Below are positions 11,363-22,573 of a DNA stretch of 64,000 nucleotides, piece by piece. Location of the stretch: NCBI GenBank assembly GCA_032716605.1, contig CM064485.1, positions 33,023,722 through 33,087,721 of the forward strand, read 5' to 3'. The position numbers were made by a program, and so were the translations under genes. The stretch's first letter is position 1; every line of letters begins with the position of its first letter. The stretch is from Paralithodes platypus. Taxonomy: Eukaryota > Arthropoda > Malacostraca > Decapoda > Lithodidae. The notes beneath the pieces are model-generated. The model made no database searches and had not been told where the DNA came from. It worked only from the letters and a program-made list of their open reading frames with translations.

Positions 11363-11397
11363 AACCTGAAGATGGAGAAAGCTATCTCCAAAACGTT
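11363..11397 (+). other. Conserved hairpin near the PLE2 3' end
   Basis: CAAC and GTTG form an outer helix. Inside are CTGAAGA on one side and AAAAC on the other. An inner helix TGGAGA/TCTCCA (11373-11378 and 11385-11390) closes a six-base loop. The pieces resemble a hammerhead core, but the helix order does not fit a hammerhead. A similar hairpin lies at 44448-44480. Function is unknown. Confidence 0.5.
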
Positions 11398-11408
11398 GCT
11401 ATAAAAAA

Positions 11409-11442
<34 letters not shown>

Positions 11443-11449
11443 TGCTAAT

Positions 11450-12450
11450 TATTCCGTCATGGTTATTTGGCTAATGTGTAGGCTACAATCTTTGTATATA
11501 CAGTATAGACCCATATAATCCATTCTAGTACTAAATCAATATAACTCTGTTTACTGATCTTGTAACTTAATCAATATAACCTTGCATAGGCCTACCTATT
11601 ATGTGTATTTTGTTCTAGTTTGACTCTCCCAGTCAATTTATGTATAAAGAAAACCCAAAATTAAGTTTATGTCAGGGAGTTCACATTATTTTCTTGGTGC
11701 CCTTTCAAATGGAGAGATAGAACATCGTTTTCTTACTCCCAGATGATAGAAAACATAAGGCCCACTATTTATGGGTATATAATTTTGTCTTTATGATTTT
11801 TCTTTATAAATGGAGGATGGAAGGAGGGGTTGGGGAGGGAGCGTAGAGATGTCGGATAGGTACTTTTGTGGTTTTATATCATTCTTCTATACCATAGGAA
11901 GGAGTATAGCTAAAACAAAAACAATCAAAATTTATGGTTTTTGAGTCAATGAAGATTCCCCTCCCCTTAACTCTATCAGTGTGGGAATAGTTGCCCTAAA
12001 TGACCTTCATTCCATGTTAATTGTCATGTGCAAGTAATAGCCAGAGCGTAATACAATTATATATCCATGCAAGTACGGTAATAGAGCTTTCAAATGACAT
12101 CTGAATCATCTATGTACGACGTCTGGTTGTCTTGCAACGATCTTCCAAACGAAGGGCAAAATCGCTAAAAACTAGCAATTGTATATGTTTTCGCTATATG
12201 TGACAGTGCAGATGTGCGAGTGAACTCTCTGTTACACCTCAGTATGTCCCGGGGGTCTGTCGGCTCTGGACAAAGCCCTCCCGCACTGCCTGCCACAGCT
12301 GGCCTCGTTGTCAGGCCACATAATAGCCAGAAAAACCCTCCCGTAGGTGACTGGCACAGCGAGAATTGGGTTAAGGACCATTAGCTCATACAGGAAAAAT
12401 CAGATGTATTATCATTATTGTTATTATTATGATTATTATTATTATTATTA
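11450..12450. other. AT-rich DNA without recognised features
   Basis: No domain-bearing frame or repeat match was noticed. The stretch ends in an ATT-rich tract near 12420-12452. Confidence 0.4.
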
Positions 12451-12451
12451 T

Positions 12452-12960
12452 TAGGGGTTCGAGCCCTGTGGGGAACCCCTATTGTAATCATTAAATCTTC
12501 TTATTCTTCCAAATTATTTTTCCACGCCGGTTTTTACGCATTAACTCCAGAACTGCTTTTTTGGATCGGGATCAAACTTTCACACAAGGTGCGTTTCTGT
12601 ATTGGGCAACTTTTGATATGATAAACATCCGAAATGGCGGCCAAACAGGTCCGTGGCAGCAATTTCCCTAAAAATTTGAAACCTAAATACTGTTTCTCCC
12701 ACTCATAGGAAATGATTGGGCTTTGGCATATGAACTCCACTACTAATGCTACGCAAATGTTATAGAAAAGGTTTTGCTTTGCACATGTTTTTTTTTTTCG
12801 GCAATCTTGAAAAAAACTTGAAATACACTTAAAAATACACATCTTGAAAACTACGCGGTTGATCAAAGCCATGTTTGCATAGGTGGGTGAGGCTCGCAAT
12901 TCCGAACGTTTTGGTACCAAAGGAATAGTAATTGGTGGAATAGTTTGCCCACAGCATTGA
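12452..12960. repeat. Dispersed repeat with GGGGTTCGAGCCC start
   Basis: It begins with a small inverted repeat (GGGGTTCGAGCCC and GGGGAACCCC). It contains a block (TTTTTACGCATTAACTCC, GATCGGGA.CAAA.TTT, CACAAGGTGC, AAATGGCGGCCA) that recurs in the same orientation at about 13419-13557. The open frame on the minus strand (12534-12920) has no recognised domain and is probably chance. Confidence 0.5.
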
Positions 12961-13418
12961 AAACTGTCTATACTTAAACTACTTTAAAACCGTATTCGGT
13001 ATTCACACAACGTTTTCAGTCTTCAGTCTATAGGCTTCTCTGCATCCCTTAGTTTTGCTTAATAACATAATGGGTTAATCATTCAGATCCATAATTTTTT
13101 TTTTAATTTAAGTCTCTCAAAATAGTTCGAGTCCCTATGAATTCCACCAATTATTTAACCAACCTACCTATACATACCTACCCTACCAAATAATAATGAT
13201 AATTCAAATGTATTTTTGGTGAATAGCAGAGTATTGGCTAAGGTTTTTACCAATTCCTTCCTTTGCCAAATGCTTACTTTAATAACAATATTATGGACCT
13301 TCAAAGTTTTGACAATTTTTGGTGTGGTGTGACTTACCTTCCCTCCTCCCTCATGCAGCAAGCAACATCTTCAGGGGTTCAAGAGTATTGCATTGTTCCA
13401 TAATATTATATATAGTCC

Positions 13419-13557
13419 ATTTTTTACGCAATAACTCCGGAACCGCTTGTCAGATCGGGACCAAATTTTGACACAAGGTGCATTTTTTTATTGGGTAACT
13501 TTTTATATGATATCCAAAATGGCGGCCAGACACGCCCGTGGCACCCTTTCACACCCA
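13419..13557. repeat. Second copy of the 12.5-kb repeat block
   Basis: About 140 bp closely matching 12529-12660, including TTTTTACGCA.TAACTCC and AAAATGGCGGCCAGACA. It runs straight into a cluster of CR1-like LINE 3' ends. Confidence 0.55.
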
Positions 13558-13990
13558 ACCCATCTTGTCCTATCTAATTTTATGTTGAACTCTATTGTTC
13601 TTGACTCTTACACATGCAACTAAGATGAACATGGGAATCTGCAGAGAGACAAGTGGCCCACAGAAGGCAGATCCCTTTCACTTCCAACCTATTTCGTCCA
13701 TATGACTATCTGATTTTATCTTGATATTCTCTATTGCTCTTGATCCCACTATAGCACTAGGTAGCCTATTTCACATATCTACGACTCTGTTACGAGAGAG
13801 GCAGATCCCTTACACAGCCAATATATATCTCTCTCTCTTATTTGCACACTGGTACAAATGAGGCAGATCCCTTGCACTTGCTACCAAAATGAAAATGGGA
13901 GTTCGCAGAGAGCCAAGTGGCCCCCACAAGGCAGATCCCTTTCACAACCAACCCATCTCATAAACGTGATATGTTACACACTTACTATAC
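13558..13990 (-). mobile_element. CR1-like LINE 3' end fragments
   Basis: On the minus strand the fragments share GGGATCTGCC, CTCTCTGCAGA(C/T)TCCCAT and, further up, a decayed coding end (about 13740-13800) related to NRVVDMWNRL. That motif is the typical C-terminus of CR1/L2-type reverse transcriptases. Several fragments lie in series, each ending in the TTCTTATGTTC-type tail known from other clusters in this window. Confidence 0.55.
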
Positions 13991-14099
13991 ACAAATGTTA
14001 TCATATACACTCAACCCTCCATTTAACCCGGGAACTGCGGGGAGACGCTTAAGAGTTCCCCCGGCGGACTGCGGGGAGACTCTTAAGAGTCAGAGAAAA

Positions 14100-14640
14100 A
14101 AAAATAAACTGTTTTTTTTTTTTTTTTTTTTTTTTTTTGCCCTTGGGCCATGCAAAATCTCAGTCCTCTACCTCCCCTCCTTCCCCACTTTCCTCCTCTC
14201 CTTCAGTTATCACCTATTTTCCCTGTTATTCCCTTATTCTGAGGTATATTTTCGTGCTAACATTAGAAATCCGGTTGCAGGGTGTGGTCATCACTGATAG
14301 CAAGCGAATGCAAGAGAGAGAGAGAGAGTATCGATCGACTGTGTCTCAGTGGCCTTGGGGGAAATTGGCGGGAAAGCAGCTTGCCTCACCCATACATTAT
14401 ACAACTCGCGGGCTATATCTCCGATTTTGACCATCCCAACGCTGTTTTCACTCGTTTTATTGTTGTTTCAGGTTAATACCATTATAATCAACCCATAATA
14501 GACGCATATGGATAAGTATTAATGTTATTAATGGTACAATGAATATTTTAGTGACGGAAACACCTCAAATACATGCACACAGGGAGAGGTGTCTAATTAC
14601 CCCCATGCGCACTTCAGAGGTTAATAGACTAAAAGGGGGA
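14100..14640. repeat. Diverged relative of the 36/47-kb foldback element
   Basis: After a run of 27 T, the segment shows GCGCATATGGATAAGTA-like and TTTTCGTGCTAAC-like blocks in the same order as the element at 36405-36881. Similarity is patchy. No frame with a domain is present. Confidence 0.35.
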
Positions 14641-15514
14641 TGACCAGTCCGTCTGGTGTTAGAAAAGTATTACATTATGTGACAATTCCTCTCCCTTGCT
14701 TTTGGTTCACACATTGGTTTGGTTGTTTTATTATCCTCTGTTTCTTTGATATCTCCCTATTAAAATACAACAATGTTAGTTGTTTGGTATGTATTTATTC
14801 TGTGATTAATTTCTAATGTGATGGAATAGAGCTAATGTTTAGATTTATTGAAAGTGATATAAATGATAAAACTAAACAAAACAAATATCCTGTAAAATGA
14901 ATGGTACATCCTCCTATAAATGTCATGCCCATAAATGGCATTCTCCCTTTCTTTCGGTTCACACAATGGTTTGGTCGTTTTATTATCTTTTGTTTCTTTG
15001 ATATTTTCCTATTAATGTACAGAAATAATAGTTTTTTGGTATGTATTAAATCTGTGATTAATTTCTAATGCGATGGAATTGAAAACATGAACATCCCACC
15101 AACTCATTAGAAATAAAAGTATTCAAGATCCATATAACAAGATTTCCCCAATCTTATCCCTCTGGCATGGAGCTCATTGACTGGTAACATGTTGCCATAC
15201 AAAGGGTATTGTTTTTCCCATTTATTCATTTCCTCATGTGGGACAAATGAGAAAAGTTGGGGGAAGAGTTTTAAATATTTTTGTAATAACTTGTGTCTAT
15301 TTTTGTTTATAACAGTTGTTGGAATATATATATTTTTAATTCCATCAAATCAAAAATGAGACCCAGATTAAATAGAGACCATACATCAATTATTTCTATT
15401 ATAAGAGAGATAGAAATAAATATAAATATAAAAAGGGAAATAAATTTATATACAGTGTAAATGTAAATATAGATAAACCAGGACCAGCAGGTCTTGTCCG
15501 TTAAAGGCGATCCG
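14641..15514. other. AT-rich DNA with an imperfect duplication
   Basis: Two segments, about 14690-14830 and 14940-15075, are similar (CACA.TGGTTTGG.TGTTTTATTATC, TTGGTATGTATT, CTGTGATTAATTTCTAATG), giving a direct repeat about 250 bp apart. No gene was recognised. Confidence 0.45.
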
Positions 15515-15960
15515 TTAACCCGTGGAGCCCTGGCTAGTTTTGTAATGTTTGTTCACCAGAACACGGCCGGTTTTCAAAAAATGGTTTTATTCCAGAAACA
15601 ATAGCGAATGGGTTAGGAATGAAGGAAAAACCACGAAAAAACGCTCAAAAAGCTTAAAAAATGGTCCTACAGAGCCCCCGAAAACGTATTTTACAAGAGT
15701 AAAAAATTGAAGGCAATTACCCCAAAAAAAAAGGTCATTGCGCGCTCACGCGCACGCACGTGGGCTTTGAGAGTTTTCAACCATCGGCACGGTTGCGTGG
15801 GATACGTACACAGTTCCCATACAAATCTGAGCCCTCTTGAGTGGCTACACCTGAGGTTACGGTCGGCGCAATTAGGGTGATGTGTCAGGCGCGTCTCTGG
15901 GGCTGTGCGTTACATACATCGCCGACGCGTCAGACGCGTCGCTGGGGCTGTACGGGTTAA
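15515..15960 (+). mobile_element. Tm-B MITE (copy B1)
   Basis: A 446-bp element with TTAA at 15515-15518 and 15957-15960. It matches copy B2 (40501-40942) in inverted orientation over its length; shared blocks include TAGCGAATGGGTTAG, AATGGTCCTAC.GAGCCC and TTTTGCGCGCTCACGCGCA. The right end carries two CTGGGG-flanked boxes 45 bp apart, the outer one GACGCGTCAGACGCGTC. It is non-coding; the TTAA ends suggest piggyBac-type mobilisation. Confidence 0.8.
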
Positions 15961-15964
15961 AGGG

Positions 15965-16106
15965 AGGTCCGGTGAATGGAGGTTCGAGTGTACCTGCAAC
16001 CAAGATATAATTGCAAGAAATAGGAACATAAGAAAATGGGAGTCTGCAGAGAGCCAATTAGCCCCACACAAAACAAATCCCTTTCACACCCAACCCATCT
16101 CATAAA

Positions 16107-16140
<34 letters not shown>

Positions 16141-16438
16141 AATTAGAACATAAGATAACGGGAGTCTGCAGAGAGCCGATTGGCCCACACATGGCAGATC
16201 CCTTTCACACCCAACCCTTCTCGTCCTATCAAATTTTCTGTTGAAACTTTATTGTTATTGATCCACTATAGCACTCGGTAACCTATTCCACAGCTCTTTT
16301 ACCAAGCGAATAGAGGCAGATCCCTTACACAGCCAATCTCTTTCTCTCTCGCTCTTGTTTGTTTGCACACCGGTACAAATGAGGCAGATCCCTTACACAT
16401 GCAACCAAAATGAAAATGGGAGTCTGCAGAGAGCCAAG
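15965..16438 (-). mobile_element. CR1-like LINE 3' ends, target of the BEL/Pao insertion
   Basis: Minus-strand fragments with CTCTCTGCAGACTCCCAT, GGGATCTG(C/T)C and a TTCTTATGTTC tail. The longer one encodes a decayed NRVVD.WNRL-type end near 16260-16320. (TC)n and (AC)n tracts separate them. The BEL/Pao element inserted into the last fragment, whose continuation resumes at 22902. Confidence 0.6.
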
Positions 16439-17017
16439 TGTCGGGAATAGGGTAATGATCCCGACAGTTTTAGGTCCAATAGGACATTTGAATTTGGCGG
16501 TATCGTATCGCTTGTACGATTTCGGCTGGTTCTTTGTGTATTGTAGTTTATTCTTAAGTATAGGTTAAATATTAACTGTAATGTATAAATATCAGCTCTA
16601 GATGTATCATGAAACCAAGTTATGGGTTATAATTATTATGAGCCGGCAGCCATATGTAATTTCGCGAAGCGATCGGACGCCGGCCCTTTAGTCTCTCAAT
16701 CAACACCATACATCCAACATCTCCCCCACCCCACCCCCCCCGGCTCTGACTCAACCCACAGTTCACCATGTGCTACAAATATTAATCTATAACAATATTA
16801 ACAACAGTCCTACATCACCAGTCCTCTAAGCTAAGTTCATTGTATCGATATTGTATTATGTGAACATTCCTACATGTCATTCAATTGAATTAGCCGCGTG
16901 TGGGAGACTGGATTACACCCATCGACTACGTCGTTGGTAATTATATTATAACTATTTGTTGGGATATTTCATGTACCAGTGATAAGCAATTTAACCTCTT
17001 TATCTAAATTCCCGACA
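16439..17017 (+). repeat. BEL/Pao 5' LTR
   Basis: 579 bp, with TGTCGGGAA...TTCCCGACA terminal inverted repeats. It matches the 3' LTR nearly base for base outside the nested insertion, with a few substitutions, a 5-base length change near 16590 and length changes in a C run. Confidence 0.9.
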
Positions 17018-17808
17018 AATAATGGTCCTTCGATCTCTAGTACTTACATTATTGCAGTAATAGTGTTATGTTTGCATCCGCTTTCGCTTGGTGTTACAAA
17101 TGGCTGCCGCGCTAGAAGTTGGGCAGACTGCCCTTGCGTTTTTTTATGTTGCCTGGCTATCCCTGTGTTTTTTCGGTGGCACCCCGTCACTGTTATAGTT
17201 TGGGGGAACTGGTTTCCCACTTTTTTCGACATGGTGCTGCTTACCTTGTTTGGGGGTTTGCTGGGCTAGGTATGTGTGTGAGGGTGTCACGGTTTGCTAC
17301 CATTTCTCGCGGTTTTTGTGGTTAGGCCTACTGAGTGTCTGTGGTTGCTTTGATGACACTGTTCGTGGTAGCCTACTTGGTGACTTTCAGTTTAGCCTTT
17401 AGGCCATATGAGACTCTTTTCTCTATTTTGCCGGTGGGGAGGGTTCTCATGTGACTCGTTTAATTAAATTTGATAGCCTAGTTGCCTAATTACGGTCATG
17501 GGGTTCGGTCTCTGTTGATTCCTAAGCGATTGACAGCCAACAGACCTCATGATTGTGGGATGGGCAGCTGGGCTAGGCCTAATACTAGCCTAGTCAGTTC
17601 TTTTCATTTACCCTTCTTTCTCTAGCCCTAGTTTGTTTCTGCTACTTGTCAATTTCTTATTCAATTAATTCTTCCTACTGCAGCTAGTAGCCTAATGACC
17701 GTTTCCAAATTGGGAGTGGCAATGCTATTGCCACATTTTTTAATTTAAATTAATTTGTGTAATAGTTGCTTTATAGTTTAGAGAGTTAATAGCCTAATAG
17801 ACTTAACG
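17018..17808 (+). promoter_or_regulatory. BEL/Pao leader with candidate primer binding site
   Basis: About 790 bp between the LTR and the first methionine of the gag-pol frame. TGGTCCTTCGATCTC at 17023 starts 5 bp after the LTR, as expected for a tRNA primer binding site; I cannot name the tRNA. Short open frames here show no domain. Confidence 0.45.
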
Positions 17809-20499
17809 ATGACAGATTTAAAGAAACTTAAGATTCTGAAGGGAGGGATGAAGGGAAGTTTAAATAGATGTTTAAAAGATCTTGATGAATTTTTATTAAG
17901 TGCCACGGCTGATCAAATTAAGGGTAAATTTGCTACGGTTACTAAATCGCTAGCCACTTACGATAATTATGCTCAGCAGGTGTATGGTTTATTGACAATT
18001 ACTGACGATGTGGAAGAAGAAATGTCGGCAGATCTTGAGTACTTTGAGGACGTTAATACAGCCTTAGCCAGACTATCTTCCACCCAAGAATTAACCCCTG
18101 TTAAGGATACCGGTACACCAAAGGCGACTGGTTTTAACCTGCCGAAGCTTACTTTGCCTACCTTTTCCGGGGATTCGGCTACCTGGACTGGATTTTGGGA
18201 TATCTTTGAGTGTTCCGTCCATCATAATAAAACACTCACCTCCATCCAAAGGTTCACATATCTCTGTGGTCAATTGAAAGGGGAGGCATTGAAGTTGATC
18301 GGTGGGTACAAGCTAGAAGCTACAAGCTACGAGTCTGCAGTGGAGTTGCTGAAGAGAACTTACGGGAGAGAGGAAGTCATCAAGACCGCGTTAATTACTA
18401 ATTTCTTCACGCTAGATCCTCCATCCTATGATGTGACGGACCTAAAGGAGTACTATGCCTCCTTTGAGAGCCTCCTCCGATCTATGGAGACAATTGCCAT
18501 CACCAAGGAGGAAATATTTAGTGTTAATATCTTGAATAAGATACCCTCTCCCCTAAGGGAAGTCGTAAGACGACAACTAAGCGACTCTCCACTAAACTTG
18601 GAAGCGTTGGTGCAGGTGTACCAGACTGAAGTCTTCAATATGGAGAGTACTGGACACTACCGACAAGTGGAGATGTCGCCATCTACTGCAGCTTTCCCGG
18701 TACAAACTTCTCCTAAACAGAAAAGGCCAATATCATTAGGTTGTAAGTTGTGCAGTGTCCACGGTCATCTGTGGTACCAGTGTCCTAAGTATCGTAAGGC
18801 TACACAGAAGATTGGCCAGGTTAAATTGCTTAAGTTATGTACCAGCTGTCTGGCAAGAGACCACTTCAACAGTACTTGCACCAATTCCTACATCAAACCT
18901 TGTAAGTATTGCAAGGGGAAACATTGGTTTTCCCTTTGCACCAAGTCTGATCGGCACGACGGCAAAGAAAAGGGGAGAACCCCCAAAGAGTCACATGAGA
19001 AAGGTAAGAGCGAGGGTGATAAAGTATCTGCCATGTCCATTGCTTCTCGAGAATGTCAATTGCTTCCTACTATGATGCTGCCAGTAGTGGGGAGTAATAA
19101 TAATACTATAATGACGCGCACCTTACTTGACCAGTGCTCACAGAGGTCATTCGTTCTGCGGTCATCATTACCCCAGCTCAAGTGTAACAGCAAGGGTCAA
19201 GAGAATTTGCGTCTCCATGGTTTCACTGGTGAAGTAGATTCCAGTGACTATGATATAGTGGAGATTTCCTATGTTTATAGAAGAAAGGTATGTCCCATCA
19301 AGGCTGTAGTGGTCGACACACTACCCAGTTTCTATATAGCATCAGAGATTCAACCACATTTGAAATATTGCAGACGTAAGGGTTATAAACTGGCTGATGA
19401 TCAACTCTCTGCTAACAATGGTATTATGCTACTGGTCGGAGCTGATTATTACTACGACCTGGTTCACCCTGGATATCGGCGGGTAGATAAGCTGATAATG
19501 CTCCCCACGATCCAAGGGTATGCCATTTCTGAATCCAATGCCACTTCCCATCAAGACACACAGGTGGAGGTGGTTACGGTCCTCAAGGTAGCAGTAAGCC
19601 CCATAGATAAATATATTAGGCTAAATGTGCCTGATAATACATGTACTGATATAGATAAGCTATGGGACTTGAACAATATTGGAATTGACCCACATGAACT
19701 TGATCGTGAGTCCAAGCTAGCGTTAAGCTCGTATGAAGAGACTGTAACGTATGACTCTGGCAGGGGTCAGTATGTGGTAAGGCTCCCTTGGAATGATAAC
19801 AAGAGTAAATTACCTACTAATTTCCATCTAGCACTTGGTAGGTTGCGTGGCCTTCAGAAGCAGTTTGTCAAGGATCCAAATTATTGCGAGACTTATGCGG
19901 CAGTTTTAGCCAAGCAGGTACAACGTGAATTTGTAGAGAGAGTAGATCTCAGTGAGTATGGGGATAACATCCATTACCTTGCTCACCATGGGATTAAAAA
20001 GGACAGTTCCGCCACTCCTGTTCGTATTGTGTATGACTGCTCTGCTAAATCTAGTGATCGCTCCTATAGCTTGAATGATTGTCTGTACACGGGTCCGTCC
20101 CTGGTCTCTGATCTCGCGCAAATTATGTTGCGCTTCAGATGTCATAAGTTTGCATGGGTCGCCGATATTGAGAAGGCCTTCCTGATGCTTCAACTCCATC
20201 GTAAAGACAGGGACTCGACAAGATTTTTATGGCCACGGGACCCAATGGATCTAGATTCAGAGTATCTGGTCTACAGGTTCAGAGTCGTCTTATTCGGGGC
20301 GACCTGTTCCCAGTTCCTTCTCAACGCTACTATCTTGCGTCATCTTGAGGAGGCTGGACTAGATCCTGACTTCAAGAATGAGATCAAGCAGGGGATCTAT
20401 GTGGACAATCTTCAAGGCACTGGAGACAATGAAGATTTGTTGCTCAAGAGAAGCTTGGGAGGATTATCGATTTGTTCCAGGGCATTGATGGTCTTATAA
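17809..20499 (+). pseudogene. BEL/Pao gag-protease-reverse transcriptase, truncated by deletion
   Basis: 896 codons. A gag region of the type annotated DUF1759 occupies roughly residues 110-290. Cysteine/histidine clusters follow at about 312-326, 342-356 and 362-375 (zinc-knuckle-like). A retroviral-type aspartic protease has LLDQCSQRSF at about 438-447, where the usual glycine of the D-x-G site is cysteine. The reverse transcriptase (about 700-890) has WVADIEKAFLMLQLH and YVDN at 864-867; YVDN in place of YVDD also occurs in other BEL/Pao elements. The last 20 or so residues are out-of-frame sequence after the deletion joint near 20450, so the RT thumb, RNase H and integrase core are absent. 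The start is the first ATG after the leader. Confidence 0.9.
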
Positions 20500-20774
20500 G
20501 GGTTGCTAGAATACGAACTTCGACTGGGGTTACTACTCGCCCAGTCGTAAGGTTATATCCCTTGGAGCAGGATGTAGAACTGCCGGATGATCCTGGCATC
20601 TCTACTGATACCCCTCCGCGGGAGAGTGCTGGTGACAGTGCTCCTCAAGGTGGGGCCGCTGATGATGAGAAGGATGATCCTCCTCAGGCTTCAGGTGGCG
20701 CTCGTCCCAAAAGGAGGGCGGCTATGAGTTCCGTGGATCTTTGGAGATCAAAGATCAAACAAGGTGATCTTTGA
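20450..20774 (+). pseudogene. BEL/Pao integrase C-terminal end
   Basis: In the frame after the deletion joint the sequence reads GRIIDLFQGIDGLIRVARIR, then TSTGVTTRPVVRLYPLEQ. This is the usual C-terminal end of BEL/Pao polyproteins downstream of the integrase. An acidic, Pro/Gly-rich tail follows and the frame stops at 20774. It is in a different frame from the gag-RT ORF, so no fusion is made. Confidence 0.8.
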
Positions 20775-21098
20775 CTTCGATGTCCTTTTTTTTGTTCTCT
20801 GTATATAGCTCCTGTATATCATTTTTGGTGGCGGGCAATATGTCGGGAAGAGGGTAATGATCCCGACAGTTTTAGGTCCAATAGGACATTTGAATTTGGC
20901 GGTGTCGTATCGCATGTACGATTTCGGCTGGTTCTTTGTGTATTGTAGTTTATTCTTAAGTATAGGTTAAATATTAACTGTAATGTATAAATATCTACAT
21001 CAGCTCTAGATGTATCATGAAACCAAGTTATGGGTTATAATTATTATGAGCCGGCAGCCATATGTAATTTCGCGAAGCGATCGGACGCCGGCCCTTTA

Positions 21099-22573
21099 AG
21101 GTAGGTTCACACATAGGCGAGTCGGAGCGCAACTCCAACGCGAGTGATGATTTTTTTGCACTCGCCAATGATTATCCCAAATTCGCCGACACTCGCCGAC
21201 ACTCGCACAGACTCGCGTGGACTCGCGGTGGACCGCGTAGACTCGCGAACGCGGCCAAATTTTTTGTGCAGACACAAAAATTGGAGAGTCAAGTGCGAGT
21301 AGGACGCCAACTCGCATAGACTCGCGTAGACTCGCGTTGACTCGCGTAGACTCGCGTAAACTCGTGTAAACTCCTGTAGACTCGTGTGACACTTATGTAG
21401 ACTCGCGTGACAGTCACGTTGTACTATTTAGAAATTTGATGATCGAGAGTCTACATGAGTGTCACGTGAGTCTACATGAGTGTCACACGAGTCTACATGA
21501 GTGTCACACGAGTCTGTTTATATTATCAACAAAAATCGTAGCAGCGAAACGACTGCACCTATGGCTTTCATATTTTTACCACATGTACCTTACCCTTTTG
21601 GCTACCCACAAAAAAAAATCCCAAATTCCTCCTCCCACCCACTGCTGACTGTCGGTCCCGTCAGAAGGAAAAAATAGGAAAATCTGTGGCGGCGAAACGA
21701 CTGCACCAATCGGTTCCATATTTGTGTGACAAGTCCTTTCCCTTCTGCCTTCCCCCCACCACACCCCCAACCGCCTCCCACCACCCACTTCCAGCGTATC
21801 CGTACGAAGATAAGGAAAAAAAGGAAAATCTGTGGCGGCGAAACGACTGCACCAATCGGTTCCATATTTGTGTGACAAGTCCCTTACCCTTCTGCCTTCC
21901 CCCCACCACACCCCCAACCGCCTCCCACCATCCACTTCCAGCGTATCCGTACGAAGATAAGGAAAAAAAGGAAAATCCGTGGTTGCGAAACAACCTTACC
22001 AATCGGCTTCATATTTGTAACATGAGTCAATTACGCTTCTACCTTCCCCACACCATCCCCCAAACCACCCTCCTACCCATACATAATAATAATGATGTGG
22101 AATATATGCAAAGGATAATTATATGATGACAAATAATAATATACAGATTGATATCCAACATGAAATATAAATAAATACAAGATATAAATTAAATAGAATA
22201 TACACACCATACACTCCTGTTAACTTCCTGTAGACTCGCGTTCATCTCGTGTAAACACGTGTAAACTCATGTAAACTCCTGTGACACTCATGTAGACTCG
22301 CACTATTCGTATCCTGGAATTTGACCGTTATTTTTCAAATTTTTGGCGGTGCGTGTTGGGGTCGTGTTAAACTCGCCAACACTCGCGTAAACTCGCGTAA
22401 ACTCGTGTAAACTCATGTAAACTCGTGTAAACTCGTGTTAAATTTGTGTTCTATGCGTGTTTACTCGCATCAGCTGCTACTCGCGTTGGGTTCGGGCTCC
22501 ATCAACGGCGATTTGCGGCGAGTGTGACTCGCGTTGGCCTCGCCCTCCGACTCGCCTATGTGTTAACCTACCT
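21099..22573. mobile_element. PIF/Harbinger-like non-autonomous element at TTA
   Basis: 1475 bp with inverted ends beginning AGGTAGGTTCACACATAGGC (left) and, on the other strand, AGGTAGGTTAACACATAGGC (right). TTA is duplicated at 21096-21098 and 22574-22576, the usual target of PIF/Harbinger. Both ends are followed by long arrays of ACTCGCGT(A/G)G-like short repeats. The middle holds about three units of a tandem repeat. No transposase is present; superfamily assignment rests on the TTA duplication alone. Confidence 0.65.
21540..21990. repeat. Tandem repeat, about 147-bp unit
   Basis: The phrase GGCGGCGAAACGACTGCACC recurs near 21690 and 21835, with decayed copies near 21542 and 21980. Each unit contains CTTCCCCCCACCACACCCCC and a run of GGAAAAA. 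It lies inside the TTA-flanked element. Open frames through it are repeat artefacts. Confidence 0.7.

Larger units (their letters stand above)
9668..11425 (+). mobile_element. PLE2: Penelope-like retroelement, head to head with PLE1
   Basis: Plus-strand copy of the same family as PLE1. In order: the N-terminal part of the reverse transcriptase, an internal deletion, the palm with its catalytic motif, a linker, GIY-YIG, about 270 bp of 3' UTR, a short hairpin at 11363-11397, an A run and (TA)n. PLE copies are known for inverted and 5'-truncated arrangements, and the head-to-head junction near 9667 fits this. No target duplication was found. Confidence 0.8.

Noticed and set aside
11363..11397. 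Hammerhead ribozyme
   Set aside because: CTGAAGA and AAAAC resemble the core, but the flanking helix joins the two outer sides, which is not hammerhead topology, and no cleavage triplet is placed correctly.
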